A DNA stretch of 64,000 nucleotides from Clostridium_I sp047718555 (GCF_047718555.1 NZ_JBDNRK010000008.1:47894-111893); one strand, 5' to 3'; counted from the stretch's first letter, positions 36,036-44,939 are shown. Notes: generated from the sequence alone by a model not told the origin. A program made the numbers and translations.

Positions 36036-36572
36036 TTAGAATCTTGCTGTTATAGTTCCACAGGCAATTTTTTTGCCGGAATTACCAGAGGGTTGAGTTC
36101 TATAATCATCTGGACTTTCATGAATAACTACAGATCTATTAATAATATCTCTAACTTTAAATTTACTTGTAAAAAAGCTCATTTTAGTTATAGAATTATT
36201 GTTGGAAAATAATACAGGAAAGTCTCCAGCATGGTTTCCATGTGGCTGATTGGTTGGATTCCAATGCTCACCAGTTTGTGGAAAAGGATTATCTGTAGTC
36301 CCTGGATTTCCACAGCTATTCTGATGTATATGAAAACCAAAGGGACCTATTTGAGGGTTATTGCCTTCTGCTGGTTTATAAGGTGGTAAGTTCTTTATAT
36401 TAACATATACTTCACAGCCAGCAGGAACATCCTTAAAAATCACCGTACCGGTTATGTCAGGATATTTAGTACCACCCTTGACATAGGCAATAGCATAGGT
36501 GGGTACTGAAGCCCTTGTAAAGTTATTGTAATAAATATTGTCATAGTAGTATTCATTGTAGTTACTATACAT
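36036..36572 (-). CDS. sodC: Cu/Zn superoxide dismutase family protein
   Basis: 178 aa. All metal ligands are in place: two His in FGFHIHQNS, bridging His in GEHWNP, then HGNHAGDFP (zinc His, His, Asp) and VVIHESPDD (last copper His). The disulfide Cys pair is in NSCGNP and IACGTI. The active-site Arg is Lys in GNSGKKIACG. There is no signal peptide or lipobox; instead the N-terminus is Tyr/Asn-rich (YNEYYYDNIYYNNF), which suggests a spore-coat form. Substitution of Arg may lower activity. ATG 36572 has GGAGGAATAT upstream. Confidence 0.88.
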   Translation of the reverse strand: MYSNYNEYYYDNIYYNNFTRASVPTYAIAYVKGGTKYPDITGTVIFKDVPAGCEVYVNIKNLPPYKPAEGNNPQIGPFGFHIHQNSCGNPGTTDNPFPQTGEHWNPTNQPHGNHAGDFPVLFSNNNSITKMSFFTSKFKVRDIINRSVVIHESPDDYRTQPSGNSGKKIACGTITARF

Positions 36573-37250
36573 ATATATTCCTCCGATAAAAAGTTTACCG
36601 TATATTATATGTATAGTCATAAATTTTTGCTTATCTACAAATACTTAAATTATATACTTGAAATTTTAATTTATTATAAAATTAATCAAATTATTAGTTG
36701 TATAACTACAATTAAGTTGTATACTGAAATTCTTTATAAACGTTGAAATTTAGTAACCTAATAAATGTTAAAAATACAACTCCACCTGTACTGAGAGTAT
36801 AGGTGATTTTTTTACATACAATTATGATGTGTACTGAAACATTAATATATTGAATAAATATGCATAATTAATTTATATTATGAAATATAAAATCTTGGAT
36901 AGCTAATATGCGCACTATAAAATCCTTTTATTTAACATTTGATTGCATTTCTTTATGTACATTTAGGATAATGTTGGAACAGCCCTAAATGAATTAAATA
37001 ATAGTTAATATGCTTAGAGAGTAATATATCGGGGCTTTTTACTTTTTTCAACAAATTTTGAAGGATAATTATAGATATTTGTTGAATTATTTATTCATAG
37101 ATTTAAATTACATAATGTCTATAATGAGAAGATTAATAGTTAAGAATTTTATCAGGGTACTTTACATGCTTGATTTATTTTATTAGGAGTAGATATGACG
37201 TATTTGTAAGATATTGTGCATTAAATATATTCATTTGGAGGAATAATTAT
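36573..37250. other. Intergenic stretch without a gene
   Basis: AT-rich, no frame with a ribosome site. One orphan terminator-like hairpin on the plus strand, cacctgta / tataggtg with TTTTTTT (36783-36813), not linked to any gene here, so a small transcript or lost gene is possible. The promoter of the nitroreductase must lie near the right end. Confidence 0.4.
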
Positions 37251-37811
37251 ATGAATGAAACACTTAAAATTATAAAGGAAAGAAGAAGTGTAAGAGTTTT
37301 TAAGAATGAACAAATTAAAGATCAAGAATTACAAGCTGTTTTAGAAGCTGGATTGTATGCACCAAGTGCCTTAAATGAGCAGTCTTGGCACTTTACTGTT
37401 ATACAAAATAGTAAAGTACTTCAAAAATTTACTCAAGTTGCAAAAGCTGCTTTAGCTAAATCACATATTGTCCAGTTAAGAAGTATGGCAAACAATGATA
37501 AATATAAAGCATTTTATAATGCTCCTACAGCTATAATTATATCTGGTAATATGAATGCATCTAATCCTCAAGCTGATACTTGTGCAGCTACTGAAAATAT
37601 GCTAATTGCAGCAAAATCTCTTGGACTAGCTACTTGTTGGATAGGTAGTATGCCATTTATATTTGGAAATGGTGAAAATATAGAGCTAAAAAAAGAACTT
37701 AAAATACCAGAAGGATATAATCCAATAAACTCTATTGCTATAGGATATGCTGCTTCTGAAGCTCCTAAATCTCCTGCGAGGAAAGAGAATAAAATAACTA
37801 TAATAAAATAA
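37251..37811 (+). CDS. Nitroreductase-family protein
   Basis: 186 aa FMN-dependent oxidoreductase. RRSVRVFKNEQI (about 13-24) is the flavin phosphate-binding start; PSALNEQSWHFTVI and then APTAIIISGN, CAATENMLIAAKSLGLATCWIG and the C-terminal IAIGYAA complete the nitroreductase layout. TTTGGAGG precedes ATG 37251; the frame extends upstream without a ribosome site. Substrate unknown. Confidence 0.9.
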   Translation: MNETLKIIKERRSVRVFKNEQIKDQELQAVLEAGLYAPSALNEQSWHFTVIQNSKVLQKFTQVAKAALAKSHIVQLRSMANNDKYKAFYNAPTAIIISGNMNASNPQADTCAATENMLIAAKSLGLATCWIGSMPFIFGNGENIELKKELKIPEGYNPINSIAIGYAASEAPKSPARKENKITIIK

Positions 37812-37929
37812 TTTTTTATTTTACAATTTTCTATTATCTTAAATTAAGTAATGATTATTACACTTAATTTAAGATAATATTCCGGTGTGAATCAAGGATC
37901 ATTTGAATTATGTTCGGAGGAAGTTTTTT

Positions 37930-38406
37930 ATGGATATATCTTTAATCAAAGCCAAATTAAAAGATGCAAAGACTATTCATCACATGCAAATTAAAGCATT
38001 CATGCCATTATTGGAAAGATATAAAGATTTTGAAATAAATCCTGCAAATGAACCAATAGAAAAAGTGTTTGGTAGAATCAATCAGCCATCTACAGATTAC
38101 TATATTGTCAAAAGTGATGGCATTGTTGTTGGTGGGATTAGAATAATAAAAAAAGATGATAAAGTCTATCGTGTAAGCCCTATTTTTATCTTACCAGAGT
38201 ACCAAGAAAAAGGGATTGCACAAAAAGTTTTTCAAATTATTGAACAGATATATTATGATGCAATAAAGTGGGAATTAAGTACTATACTACAGGAAAAAGG
38301 AAATTGTTATTTATATGAGAAATTGGGTTATGAAAAAACTGGAAAAATGCAAATTATAAATAGCAATATGACATTAGTATTCTATGAAAAATATTTTGCT
38401 AAATAA
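37930..38406 (+). CDS. GNAT-family acetyltransferase
   Basis: 158 aa. The N-terminal LIKAKLKDAKTIHHMQIKAF, the middle DGIVVGGIRIIKKDDKVYRV, and VSPIFILPEYQEKGIAQKVF (acetyl-CoA loop, about 96-115) with CYLYEKLGYEKTG near the end. Typical single-domain GNAT. CGGAGGAAG before ATG 37930. Substrate unknown. Followed by an unrelated promoter and the transposon. Confidence 0.85.
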   Translation: MDISLIKAKLKDAKTIHHMQIKAFMPLLERYKDFEINPANEPIEKVFGRINQPSTDYYIVKSDGIVVGGIRIIKKDDKVYRVSPIFILPEYQEKGIAQKVFQIIEQIYYDAIKWELSTILQEKGNCYLYEKLGYEKTGKMQIINSNMTLVFYEKYFAK

Positions 38407-38418
38407 ATATAAAAAGAG

Positions 38419-38447
38419 TTGACAAATACAAACGTTTACATTACAAT
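38419..38447 (+). promoter_or_regulatory. Promoter with cre-like palindrome, now facing the transposon
   Basis: TTGACA (38419-38424) and TACAAT (38442-38447) with a 17-base spacer that holds tacaaacgtttaca (38427-38440), a LacI/CcpA-type operator shape. The transcript would begin just left of a gaagaag hairpin and run into the transposon end at 38495. Confidence 0.55.
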
Positions 38448-38494
38448 AAAAGCATGAAGAAGATATAAAAAGACTTCTTCTAGCAACCCTAATT

Positions 38495-38540
38495 GGGGTA
38501 TGGCAACGATTCGTGTAAAAAAGACCTCCTAGAATATTAC
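38495..38540 (+). repeat. Left terminal inverted repeat of the Tn3-family element
   Basis: Starts ggggtatggcaacgattcgt and ends gacctcctagaatattac. Two mismatches to the right end over 46 bases. Tn3 elements usually have 38-bp ends with GGGG at the tip, which this one shares. Confidence 0.92.
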
Positions 38541-38601
38541 AACTAAAAGTAAGACAATTATAAGGAAGTTTATAATTCTAGCCTTACTTTTAGTTATTGA
38601 G

Positions 38602-41601
38602 CTATATATGAAGGACATTATAATTTATTTCTTCTGGCTTTCTATCTATATCTAATTCATATTTTCCAAACCTATTTATATGTTGCGTAATATATGGACT
38701 TAAGGATGATAGCATACTCTCTGTAAGTTCATAACCTTCATCTACATATTCATTTAAAATTAAGCTGATTGAATAGACGTTGTAAAATATTAAACAATTT
38801 GCTATGAGATGATTATATTTAATGATTTTACGCTGCTCAAGTCTATTATTTTCTTTTATTTCATTTCCACCAAAAGAAATCCATTTTGCAAATCCGTTAA
38901 ATGCTTCGCTTTTATTTGTTGTTGATTGAATTGTTGATCTTAAATCTTCATCACGAAGACATTGCATTAAAAAACCAGTACGTATAACTCTTCCTAACTC
39001 TCGAAATGCAAGATACAATTTATTCTTTCTACTATAATTACTAAGTCTACGCAAAATTGCAGATGCAGTAATTTTACCGGCTTTTATTGAAAGAATAACT
39101 CTCAACATATCGGGTAAAAATGTTTTTATAAGCTCCCAATCTATAGTATCAGAAAATAAATCGTTTATATGTTTATAAACTTTAGTCGAATCTGGACGGT
39201 AAAATTTTAAATCCTTCCAATTTCTAATACGGGGCATAAGATTAATCCCAAGAAGATACGAAAATGCAAATACAGGAGAATTTTGGCCTTGGGTATCAGC
39301 GTGAATAGTGTCAGGTCTAATATCTGATTCATTTTTTAAAAGACCATCAAGTATATATACTGCTTCCCATACACCACATGGAATAAAATGACTAAATAAT
39401 GCTATGTATGTATCTGAAACATGATAATATCCAATTCCACCATAACCACCATAGCGTATATGGTACTCAGATAAAAGATTTTCTTCATATATATCCCACT
39501 TTGTGCCATCAGCAGCGACTCTATTGCCAGATCCCCAATACTTAGGAAGCGTAAACCAATTATATGAATTTACAACTAATTTAATAGCTGAATTTAGTTT
39601 ATCTTCATCAATATGTCTTTGATTAATCCACGCTACTTGCTTTCGATTTAAGTTGTCAAGAGAACTTGCTGTTTGAGTTGGTCCTAGGTTGCATCCATAG
39701 CAAAAGGTTGTGGTCAAATACCTTTCAATAGGATTTTCTATTTTCCCTTCATATCCTGAAGCAGGTCTAAAAAATCTAGTCCAATTCAACCAATATTCTG
39801 TGTCAGCAAGCATATCTAATATATTTTTAGAGACTAGGTGATCAGCAATATATGTTTCTAAAAATTTTAATTTACTAGGTTCTTTTTTCTTCTTTAATTT
39901 ATGTAAAATTGGCTCTCCATTTTTAATTTCTAGGTATTGATTCGTTGGAAAGGATTTATCTGTTTTATTAATTTCAGATTGTAACCAATTTTTTGTATAT
40001 TTTATAAATTCATCACTTTTTAAAGGAAGTCCAACTTGTTCACTATATAAGTCAATAGAATTATTATATTCTTCCCAGCTAATTAACTGATTACGATAAT
40101 CAGAGAAATTATTACTTCCCTCCACATACAAATCTCCAGACTTTAAGTCAATCATAATTTGAGAAAATAAACATAATTCAAAATGTCTTCTATTAATTTT
40201 TTCTGTACAGGATGATTTTTTATTTTGTCCGGTAACAAACTTCCACCATGAATCAGGTATCCATGTAATATCTAAAAGCTCTATCCGTTGTTCATTTTCC
40301 TTCCCTTTATTTGCAATTTTAATTATATCTATAAAATCTCTATTTGCTATTTTATTATTTACAATAAAATTAATTGATTTCTCTAAGGATGTATTTTGAG
40401 TAGTCGAATAAATTTTTACGGTTTTGAGTATATTAATAAAAGCTAGCCTATGAGATTTATAAAATTTCCACATAAAAGGAAAGTTATTATTTGATAATGT
40501 TGCTAGATGTGCTTCACAATTATTTAAAACATTTTCAGCATCATCACCTATTATTGTGTCAATAGCAGCTAATCGTTGGTTAGGATTTTCATTCGTCTTA
40601 TAAGCTATAACAATATCTTTGAGTTTAGATATTAATTCGTCTGACTTTTTTATACTTTCAAGTTGGGATTTTTCAAGTTCTTGTTTAGCTTTTCTATTAA
40701 TATTCATCATTTTTTTAATAAACATTTCTACTAAGTCATCTACAACTGTATTTGATTGCACAAATAGTAATGAAACTACAAGTGCATACCTCTTTTTTGA
40801 TTCCATAGATTTTAATCTGGCTGAATCTAACGTCCTTGCTTCATTTGCAAATTGCTGTATCTTAATATCTGGAATTTTCTTTAAAGCTAAAGCACACACA
40901 TTTTTTTTAGATAACCATTCAATACGATTTATCATTTCCTTTATATTGTTGACAGTTGGCTTTCCTGGTTCTACTTTAATATAATTCCATTCTGTAAAAT
41001 TTTTTTCAAAATCAACCTCAAATAATTTATCTAGATTATTACGTTCGTTTTCACCTATAAGGTTATAAATTTCATTATAATAGTCATTATAGATTTTTAC
41101 CTTAATATTATTTACTAGCCGTACTAATGTATTAAAAGCAGGAAGTTCAAAGTTATGACGAACTAGTTCTTCAACCGATATATTTATTAAGTCACACACA
41201 TCATCTTTTACTTTGGCAACTTCTGTAATTGTGTTAATAACTAACGCTTTCCCTGTTTCATCAAAGCGATTAATATTTAGGTATCTTCGAATATTGTTCA
41301 TGTGTCTTTTTCTACTATTTGTATTATCATATTTTAAAAGTTCTTCTTGATTTACACCTACATCTAAAACAGAGGATATATGATTTACAATCACTGCAGG
41401 AATTTGTGATATAAATGGAAAATAACCTAGTCGGCCAAAAACTTTTAACATTACAGTAACCCAAAGTTTTGAGGTATCACTTTGAGTTATTGAATCAACA
41501 AAATTTATTTCTTGGAGCATTGGAGAAAATATTTTATTCAAATCTTTTTGAGTAATATTACTTTTTAGTCTTGGATATGCTGTTTCTGATATGTCTGGCA
41601 A
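38602..41601 (-). CDS. tnpA: Tn3-family transposase
   Basis: 999 aa, full length. Catalyses replicative transposition. The DDE residues are visible: Asp in AADGTKWDIY (about 693), Asp in IHADTQGQNS (about 769) and Glu in NKSEAFNGFAKWISFG (about 905). The N-terminal 500 residues are the DNA-binding helical domains. Start TTG 41601 with AAAAGGAGG just upstream. Lies with its 3' end towards the left end of the element. Closest overall layout is the Tn4430/Tn5401 group, which also use a tyrosine recombinase. Confidence 0.95.
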   Translation of the reverse strand: MPDISETAYPRLKSNITQKDLNKIFSPMLQEINFVDSITQSDTSKLWVTVMLKVFGRLGYFPFISQIPAVIVNHISSVLDVGVNQEELLKYDNTNSRKRHMNNIRRYLNINRFDETGKALVINTITEVAKVKDDVCDLINISVEELVRHNFELPAFNTLVRLVNNIKVKIYNDYYNEIYNLIGENERNNLDKLFEVDFEKNFTEWNYIKVEPGKPTVNNIKEMINRIEWLSKKNVCALALKKIPDIKIQQFANEARTLDSARLKSMESKKRYALVVSLLFVQSNTVVDDLVEMFIKKMMNINRKAKQELEKSQLESIKKSDELISKLKDIVIAYKTNENPNQRLAAIDTIIGDDAENVLNNCEAHLATLSNNNFPFMWKFYKSHRLAFINILKTVKIYSTTQNTSLEKSINFIVNNKIANRDFIDIIKIANKGKENEQRIELLDITWIPDSWWKFVTGQNKKSSCTEKINRRHFELCLFSQIMIDLKSGDLYVEGSNNFSDYRNQLISWEEYNNSIDLYSEQVGLPLKSDEFIKYTKNWLQSEINKTDKSFPTNQYLEIKNGEPILHKLKKKKEPSKLKFLETYIADHLVSKNILDMLADTEYWLNWTRFFRPASGYEGKIENPIERYLTTTFCYGCNLGPTQTASSLDNLNRKQVAWINQRHIDEDKLNSAIKLVVNSYNWFTLPKYWGSGNRVAADGTKWDIYEENLLSEYHIRYGGYGGIGYYHVSDTYIALFSHFIPCGVWEAVYILDGLLKNESDIRPDTIHADTQGQNSPVFAFSYLLGINLMPRIRNWKDLKFYRPDSTKVYKHINDLFSDTIDWELIKTFLPDMLRVILSIKAGKITASAILRRLSNYSRKNKLYLAFRELGRVIRTGFLMQCLRDEDLRSTIQSTTNKSEAFNGFAKWISFGGNEIKENNRLEQRKIIKYNHLIANCLIFYNVYSISLILNEYVDEGYELTESMLSSLSPYITQHINRFGKYELDIDRKPEEINYNVLHI

Positions 41602-41664
41602 AAAAATACCTCCTTTTAATCTTTTGTATTTTTAGTATCATTATCTTAAATATATATTATTTTT

Positions 41665-41790
41665 GAATGTTACACAACAGAGTTTTGTAACATTCAGAAT
41701 GGCTCAACAATGGGGATTAAAAGAGATTATATAAATATAGTGTTATTGAATGTTACATAATTATAAAATATAATATTAATGTGTAACATT
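41665..41790. other. Candidate internal resolution site
   Basis: Between the divergent tnpA and recombinase genes. The motif gaatgttac is repeated: inverted as gaatgttac (41665-41673) and gtaacattc (41687-41695), which make a core dyad with a 13-base centre, then gaatgttac (41748-41756) and gtaacatt (41783-41790). A core dyad plus two accessory copies is the layout known for TnpI sites of Tn4430. Confidence 0.65.
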
Positions 41791-41834
41791 ATCTTTAATG
41801 TAATTTATACAATATGATTCAAGGAGAAATAAAA

Positions 41835-42446
41835 ATGAACTCAGTAGAACCAATAAGAGATATTAAAACAATTAAAAATATGAGAGCTATTTTAAAGAGT
41901 CAATCAACTAGAAATGAATTACTTTTTATACTTGGTATAAATGTTGGATTGAGAATCAGTGATATATTAACATTGAAGCTTTCAGATTTATTAAAACCTA
42001 ATATGAAAAATGTAAAAAATTATGTAACAATTACTGAAAAGAAAACCGGTAAAACTAAAAAATTTTATATTGGGGATATAGTTGTTAAATTGATACAGAC
42101 TTATCTAAAGGCATATCCTGAATCAGACCTAAATTGTTATGTATTTAGAAGTCGCAAAGGTGCTAATTCACATATAACTAGGCAGCAGGCATACAGAATA
42201 TTAAATAACGCAGCTGAATCCATAGGTCTTATTGAAAGAGATGAAAATACTAATATCATAATATCAGGAGAAATTGGAACACATACTTTGCGAAAGACCT
42301 TTGGGTATCATGCATATCAAAATGGTACATCTTTAGAATTGCTTATGGATATATTCAATCACTCCTCAAAATCTCAAACTTTAAGGTATATAGGAATTAC
42401 CGAGGATCAGAAGAAAGAAGTTTATTTACAATCTAATTTAGGATAG
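41835..42446 (+). CDS. tnpI: Tyrosine recombinase (TnpI-like), catalytic domain only
   Basis: 203 aa that would resolve transposition cointegrates. Arg in GLRISDILTL (about 39), HTLRKTFGYHAY (His-x-x-Arg, about 155) , His in FNHSSKSQT and Tyr in LRYIGI (about 188) give the complete catalytic set. It is shorter than TnpI of Tn4430 because the N-terminal arm-binding domain is missing. ATG 41835 is preferred: AAGGAG (41821-41826) sits 8 bases upstream, whereas the earlier ATG precedes that site. Confidence 0.88.
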   Translation: MNSVEPIRDIKTIKNMRAILKSQSTRNELLFILGINVGLRISDILTLKLSDLLKPNMKNVKNYVTITEKKTGKTKKFYIGDIVVKLIQTYLKAYPESDLNCYVFRSRKGANSHITRQQAYRILNNAAESIGLIERDENTNIIISGEIGTHTLRKTFGYHAYQNGTSLELLMDIFNHSSKSQTLRYIGITEDQKKEVYLQSNLG

Positions 42447-42550
42447 TTTATATACACATTAATATATAAGAATTTATTTTAAATCATGGTAAAAATGATA
42501 TTATTATCTATATACTTACATCGCAATTGTAGGATTAGACGTACTAGCTC

Positions 42551-42613
42551 AAAAGGTAGTGCGGCTTTTTTTATTCCTACTTTGCCCCTGGTTACAGCTG
42601 CTGGTATTACCCC
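42551..42613 (+). repeat. Direct repeat flanking the passenger cassette, left copy
   Basis: Shares ttttttattcctact and cccctggtta, then gctggtatta, with 44583-44646, about 85% identical. It follows the recombinase gene at the point where a short Tn3 element would already approach its right end. Confidence 0.7.
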
Positions 42614-42880
42614 TATATATAAATTAATTATTTTTGTAAAAAACTATTTCCTAAAATTATATTATATGTAATTATATATATATAATAGATTTTTAATAGC
42701 CATAAATTAAAAATTTCAAATGTAAAATCATCATCAGATTTATTGAAATTACTTTGCACTTAATATCACAGATACCGGTCTTATATCCGATATCATTCTT
42801 TTCACTATTAAATTTGTATAGAATAATAAAAAGAATGATAAATTTAATATAAGATACCTAGATGGAAAGGGTGATTTATC
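42614..42880. other. Intergenic stretch inside the transposon
   Basis: No gene. It contains a loose dyad, gataccggtcttatatccgatatc (only partially self-complementary), ahead of the lipoprotein gene; the lipoprotein promoter should be here. Confidence 0.3.
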
Positions 42881-43246
42881 TTGAAAAAGTTTTTACAAAT
42901 ATCAATACTTTTAATAATACTTATATTAGGTAACGGATGTGAAAAACTACATTCCACCAAGAATAGCGTAAGTACAGATAGCTGGGCTTATGAAAAAATG
43001 ATTACTCTAAATAAAATAAATTATGTTGTTACATCTGAACAAATTGAAAAAGTCGATAGTAAACTAGGAGAAGTTAAACATTACTCAACTAATGAAAAAG
43101 ATTTTGATCCAAATAATTTTTCAAATTACTTTAAAGTTGGAACTGGATTATACAAGATTCCTAATATTAACACAAAAGATGCAATTGCAGTTGAAATTGA
43201 GAAAAATAAATTTGTTAAAGCATCTAATGCACAATTAATTAAATAA
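42881..43246 (+). CDS. Small secreted lipoprotein, transposon passenger
   Basis: 121 aa. Signal peptide KKFLQISILLIILILGNGC with Cys20 as the lipid-attachment site, though LGNGC is a weak lipobox. The mature part is soluble and mixed (LNKINYVVTSEQIEKVD, GTGLYKIPNINTKDAIAVEI) with no known family. TTG start 42881 with AAAGGGTG upstream. It is convergent with the metalloprotease gene and shares its terminator. A role as the protease's inhibitor, immunity factor or receptor is possible, but nothing in the sequence proves it. Confidence 0.6.
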   Translation: MKKFLQISILLIILILGNGCEKLHSTKNSVSTDSWAYEKMITLNKINYVVTSEQIEKVDSKLGEVKHYSTNEKDFDPNNFSNYFKVGTGLYKIPNINTKDAIAVEIEKNKFVKASNAQLIK

Positions 43247-43248
43247 AT

Positions 43249-43291
43249 AGTAAAGGAACATCTTTACTAATAAAGAATGTTCCTTTACTAT
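43249..43291. terminator. Bidirectional terminator between the two passenger genes
   Basis: Stem agtaaaggaacat / atgttcctttact with a ctttactaataaaga loop, 2-3 bases after the lipoprotein stop and 10 before the protease stop. Confidence 0.85.
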
Positions 43292-43300
43292 TTATAACAA

Positions 43301-44389
43301 TTATTTTACACTAATTTTCTTTAACAAATTTTCTTTTGATATGTCTGAATTTAAATTTTTATAATTTCCTGATGTCTCATCTTTCAGGAAAATACTTTCA
43401 TCCTCATTAATTAAGTAATAGCTATTTGCAGGACCTTTTTTTAAGAAAAGAATAACTTTATTATTTTTTTTAAGAGGAGTTACATCTTTTGAAAGTATCT
43501 GTACTTCGTCATCTTGTCCACCTAATTGACTTACTGTAATTTGGTTATTAGTTATAGCGGAATCACCTTTTAATACTTTATCTATTTTCAAATCAGAATC
43601 TAAATGATAATTTTTATAATCTCCCTTAGTTGCAAATTTAGTTCCATGTTCTTTAATAACTTGTCCCTCTACAACTAAATCTGCAGCTTTGGCCATGTCA
43701 TTAGTAGTAACATATTTTATAGCCCAGGTAGGATCAGCTACTATAAACTTATCATACTTAGGATTTCCCTTTTCTTTGATAACCATATTTGCTTCACCTA
43801 ATGAGCTGCTTGTACTACTACCCGCTATTATTGGACCATAAATACTATTTATAGTATTTATATCAGGAGACTGAGGAGTATTGTATGTACGAGCTAAAGA
43901 TCCATCACTGTAAAAGGTATAAGGATACATTACAGAAGATGTTGAACTATTATGTCCTAGTCCAATGGAATGTCCCATTTCATGAGTAGATATACCATTA
44001 ACTATATAGTCAGTATATCTATCTTGACCAGTATAATAAGTATTTACATAAGCGTTTACTGCTGTAAAATATCCTGAGGAATCTATAGAATAATACGTAA
44101 TACCATCCCAGCCAACACCAGAATTATATGTATTACTACAATGAAATGCTGTACTCGATGACGTTCCTAGTGCAACATGCGTTGAGTTGTTCCAGTTTGA
44201 CGCCGCAGTACTCCAAACATTTTGATAATAGGAATTAGTTCCGTCGTTTGAATAGCCAATTAAACCAGTTGGCCATTTTCCTCCAATAAGTGGAGTGTCA
44301 GCATATACATATACTGTTGAAGTAAATAACAAAATGAAGATTAACATTGAAGCTGATACTAAATTAGTAATTTTCTTTTTTAACATCAT
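43301..44389 (-). CDS. Secreted matrixin-type zinc metalloprotease, transposon passenger
   Basis: 362 aa. Signal peptide MMLKKKITNLVSASMLIFIL to about VYVYA, cleaved near residue 31. The catalytic domain holds the metzincin zinc motif HEMGHSIGLGHN (about 136-147) and the Met-turn SVMYPY (about 154-159), as in M10/matrixin peptidases. There is no propeptide with the cysteine switch. The C-terminal 150 residues (KVLKGDSAITNNQITVSQLG, KKNNKVILFLKKG) are of unknown type, perhaps substrate-binding. ATG 44389 (or 44386) with GAGGGAGAT upstream. Composition does not stand out from its host. Confidence 0.85.
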   Translation of the reverse strand: MMLKKKITNLVSASMLIFILLFTSTVYVYADTPLIGGKWPTGLIGYSNDGTNSYYQNVWSTAASNWNNSTHVALGTSSSTAFHCSNTYNSGVGWDGITYYSIDSSGYFTAVNAYVNTYYTGQDRYTDYIVNGISTHEMGHSIGLGHNSSTSSVMYPYTFYSDGSLARTYNTPQSPDINTINSIYGPIIAGSSTSSSLGEANMVIKEKGNPKYDKFIVADPTWAIKYVTTNDMAKAADLVVEGQVIKEHGTKFATKGDYKNYHLDSDLKIDKVLKGDSAITNNQITVSQLGGQDDEVQILSKDVTPLKKNNKVILFLKKGPANSYYLINEDESIFLKDETSGNYKNLNSDISKENLLKKISVK

Positions 44390-44582
44390 AATAACATCTC
44401 CCTCTGTAATTTTTAAACAAATCATTCTATAGATAGAATACACTATATTTTATGTATAATTTGTAGAAATTTGTTATATATAAATATTTTTTTAAATAGG
44501 GAAATATGATTGCCCCTGGTTGCAGATATGTTCCCATTATCCCAATTTATTCCCACTTTTCTTATATTGTTCATCAACTAAA

Positions 44583-44646
44583 AAAGGCAGTACTGCCTTT
44601 TTTTATTCCTACTTATCCCCTGGTTATAGAACTGCTGGTATTACTC
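44583..44646 (+). repeat. Direct repeat flanking the passenger cassette, right copy, with terminator hairpin
   Basis: Matches 42551-42613. It starts with the hairpin aaaaggcagta / tactgcctttt followed by T. A third, partial copy (gcccctggttgcaga) is at 44513-44530. The right copy lies directly inside the right inverted end. Confidence 0.7.
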
Positions 44647-44665
44647 TTTAGTATTAATTACTATT

Positions 44666-44711
44666 GTAATATTCTAGGAGGTCTTTTTTGCACGAATCGT
44701 TGCCGTACCCC
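44666..44711 (-). repeat. Right terminal inverted repeat of the Tn3-family element
   Basis: Starts gtaatattctaggaggtc and ends cgttgccgtacccc, immediately followed by TAATT, the duplicated target. Confidence 0.92.
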
Positions 44712-44939
44712 TAATTCATAAAAAGAGTAAGTAAAAAAATTTTTAAAAGCGTTAGGATATAGAAAATACAGAATACAAATATTAAGTATTTGATTTAAAG
44801 TATGACTATATAATAATGTTAGTACAGTTTAAAAGATTGAGAATATGGAAATGAAATATAATTAGCTTACTAGATATACTAGAGGCTAAGCTATATTGGA
44901 ACACAAGATTTAGTGAAATTTATCTTAAAAATTATATTT

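Larger units (their letters stand above)
38495..44711. mobile_element. Complete Tn3-family transposon with protease passenger
   Basis: 6217 bases bounded by 46-bp inverted repeats (38495-38540 and 44666-44711) that differ at only two positions, and flanked on both sides by the direct repeat TAATT (38490-38494 and 44712-44716). Five-base duplication fits Tn3-family transposition. Inside, in order: tnpA (minus), resolution site, tyrosine recombinase (plus), a lipoprotein gene (plus) and a matrixin protease gene (minus). The element looks intact and recent: both ends, duplication and transposase frame are undamaged. Confidence 0.9.

Noticed and set aside
42486..42671. Plus-strand frame of 61 codons after tnpI
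   Set aside because: It runs through the direct repeat; composition is not protein-like and no ribosome site is present.
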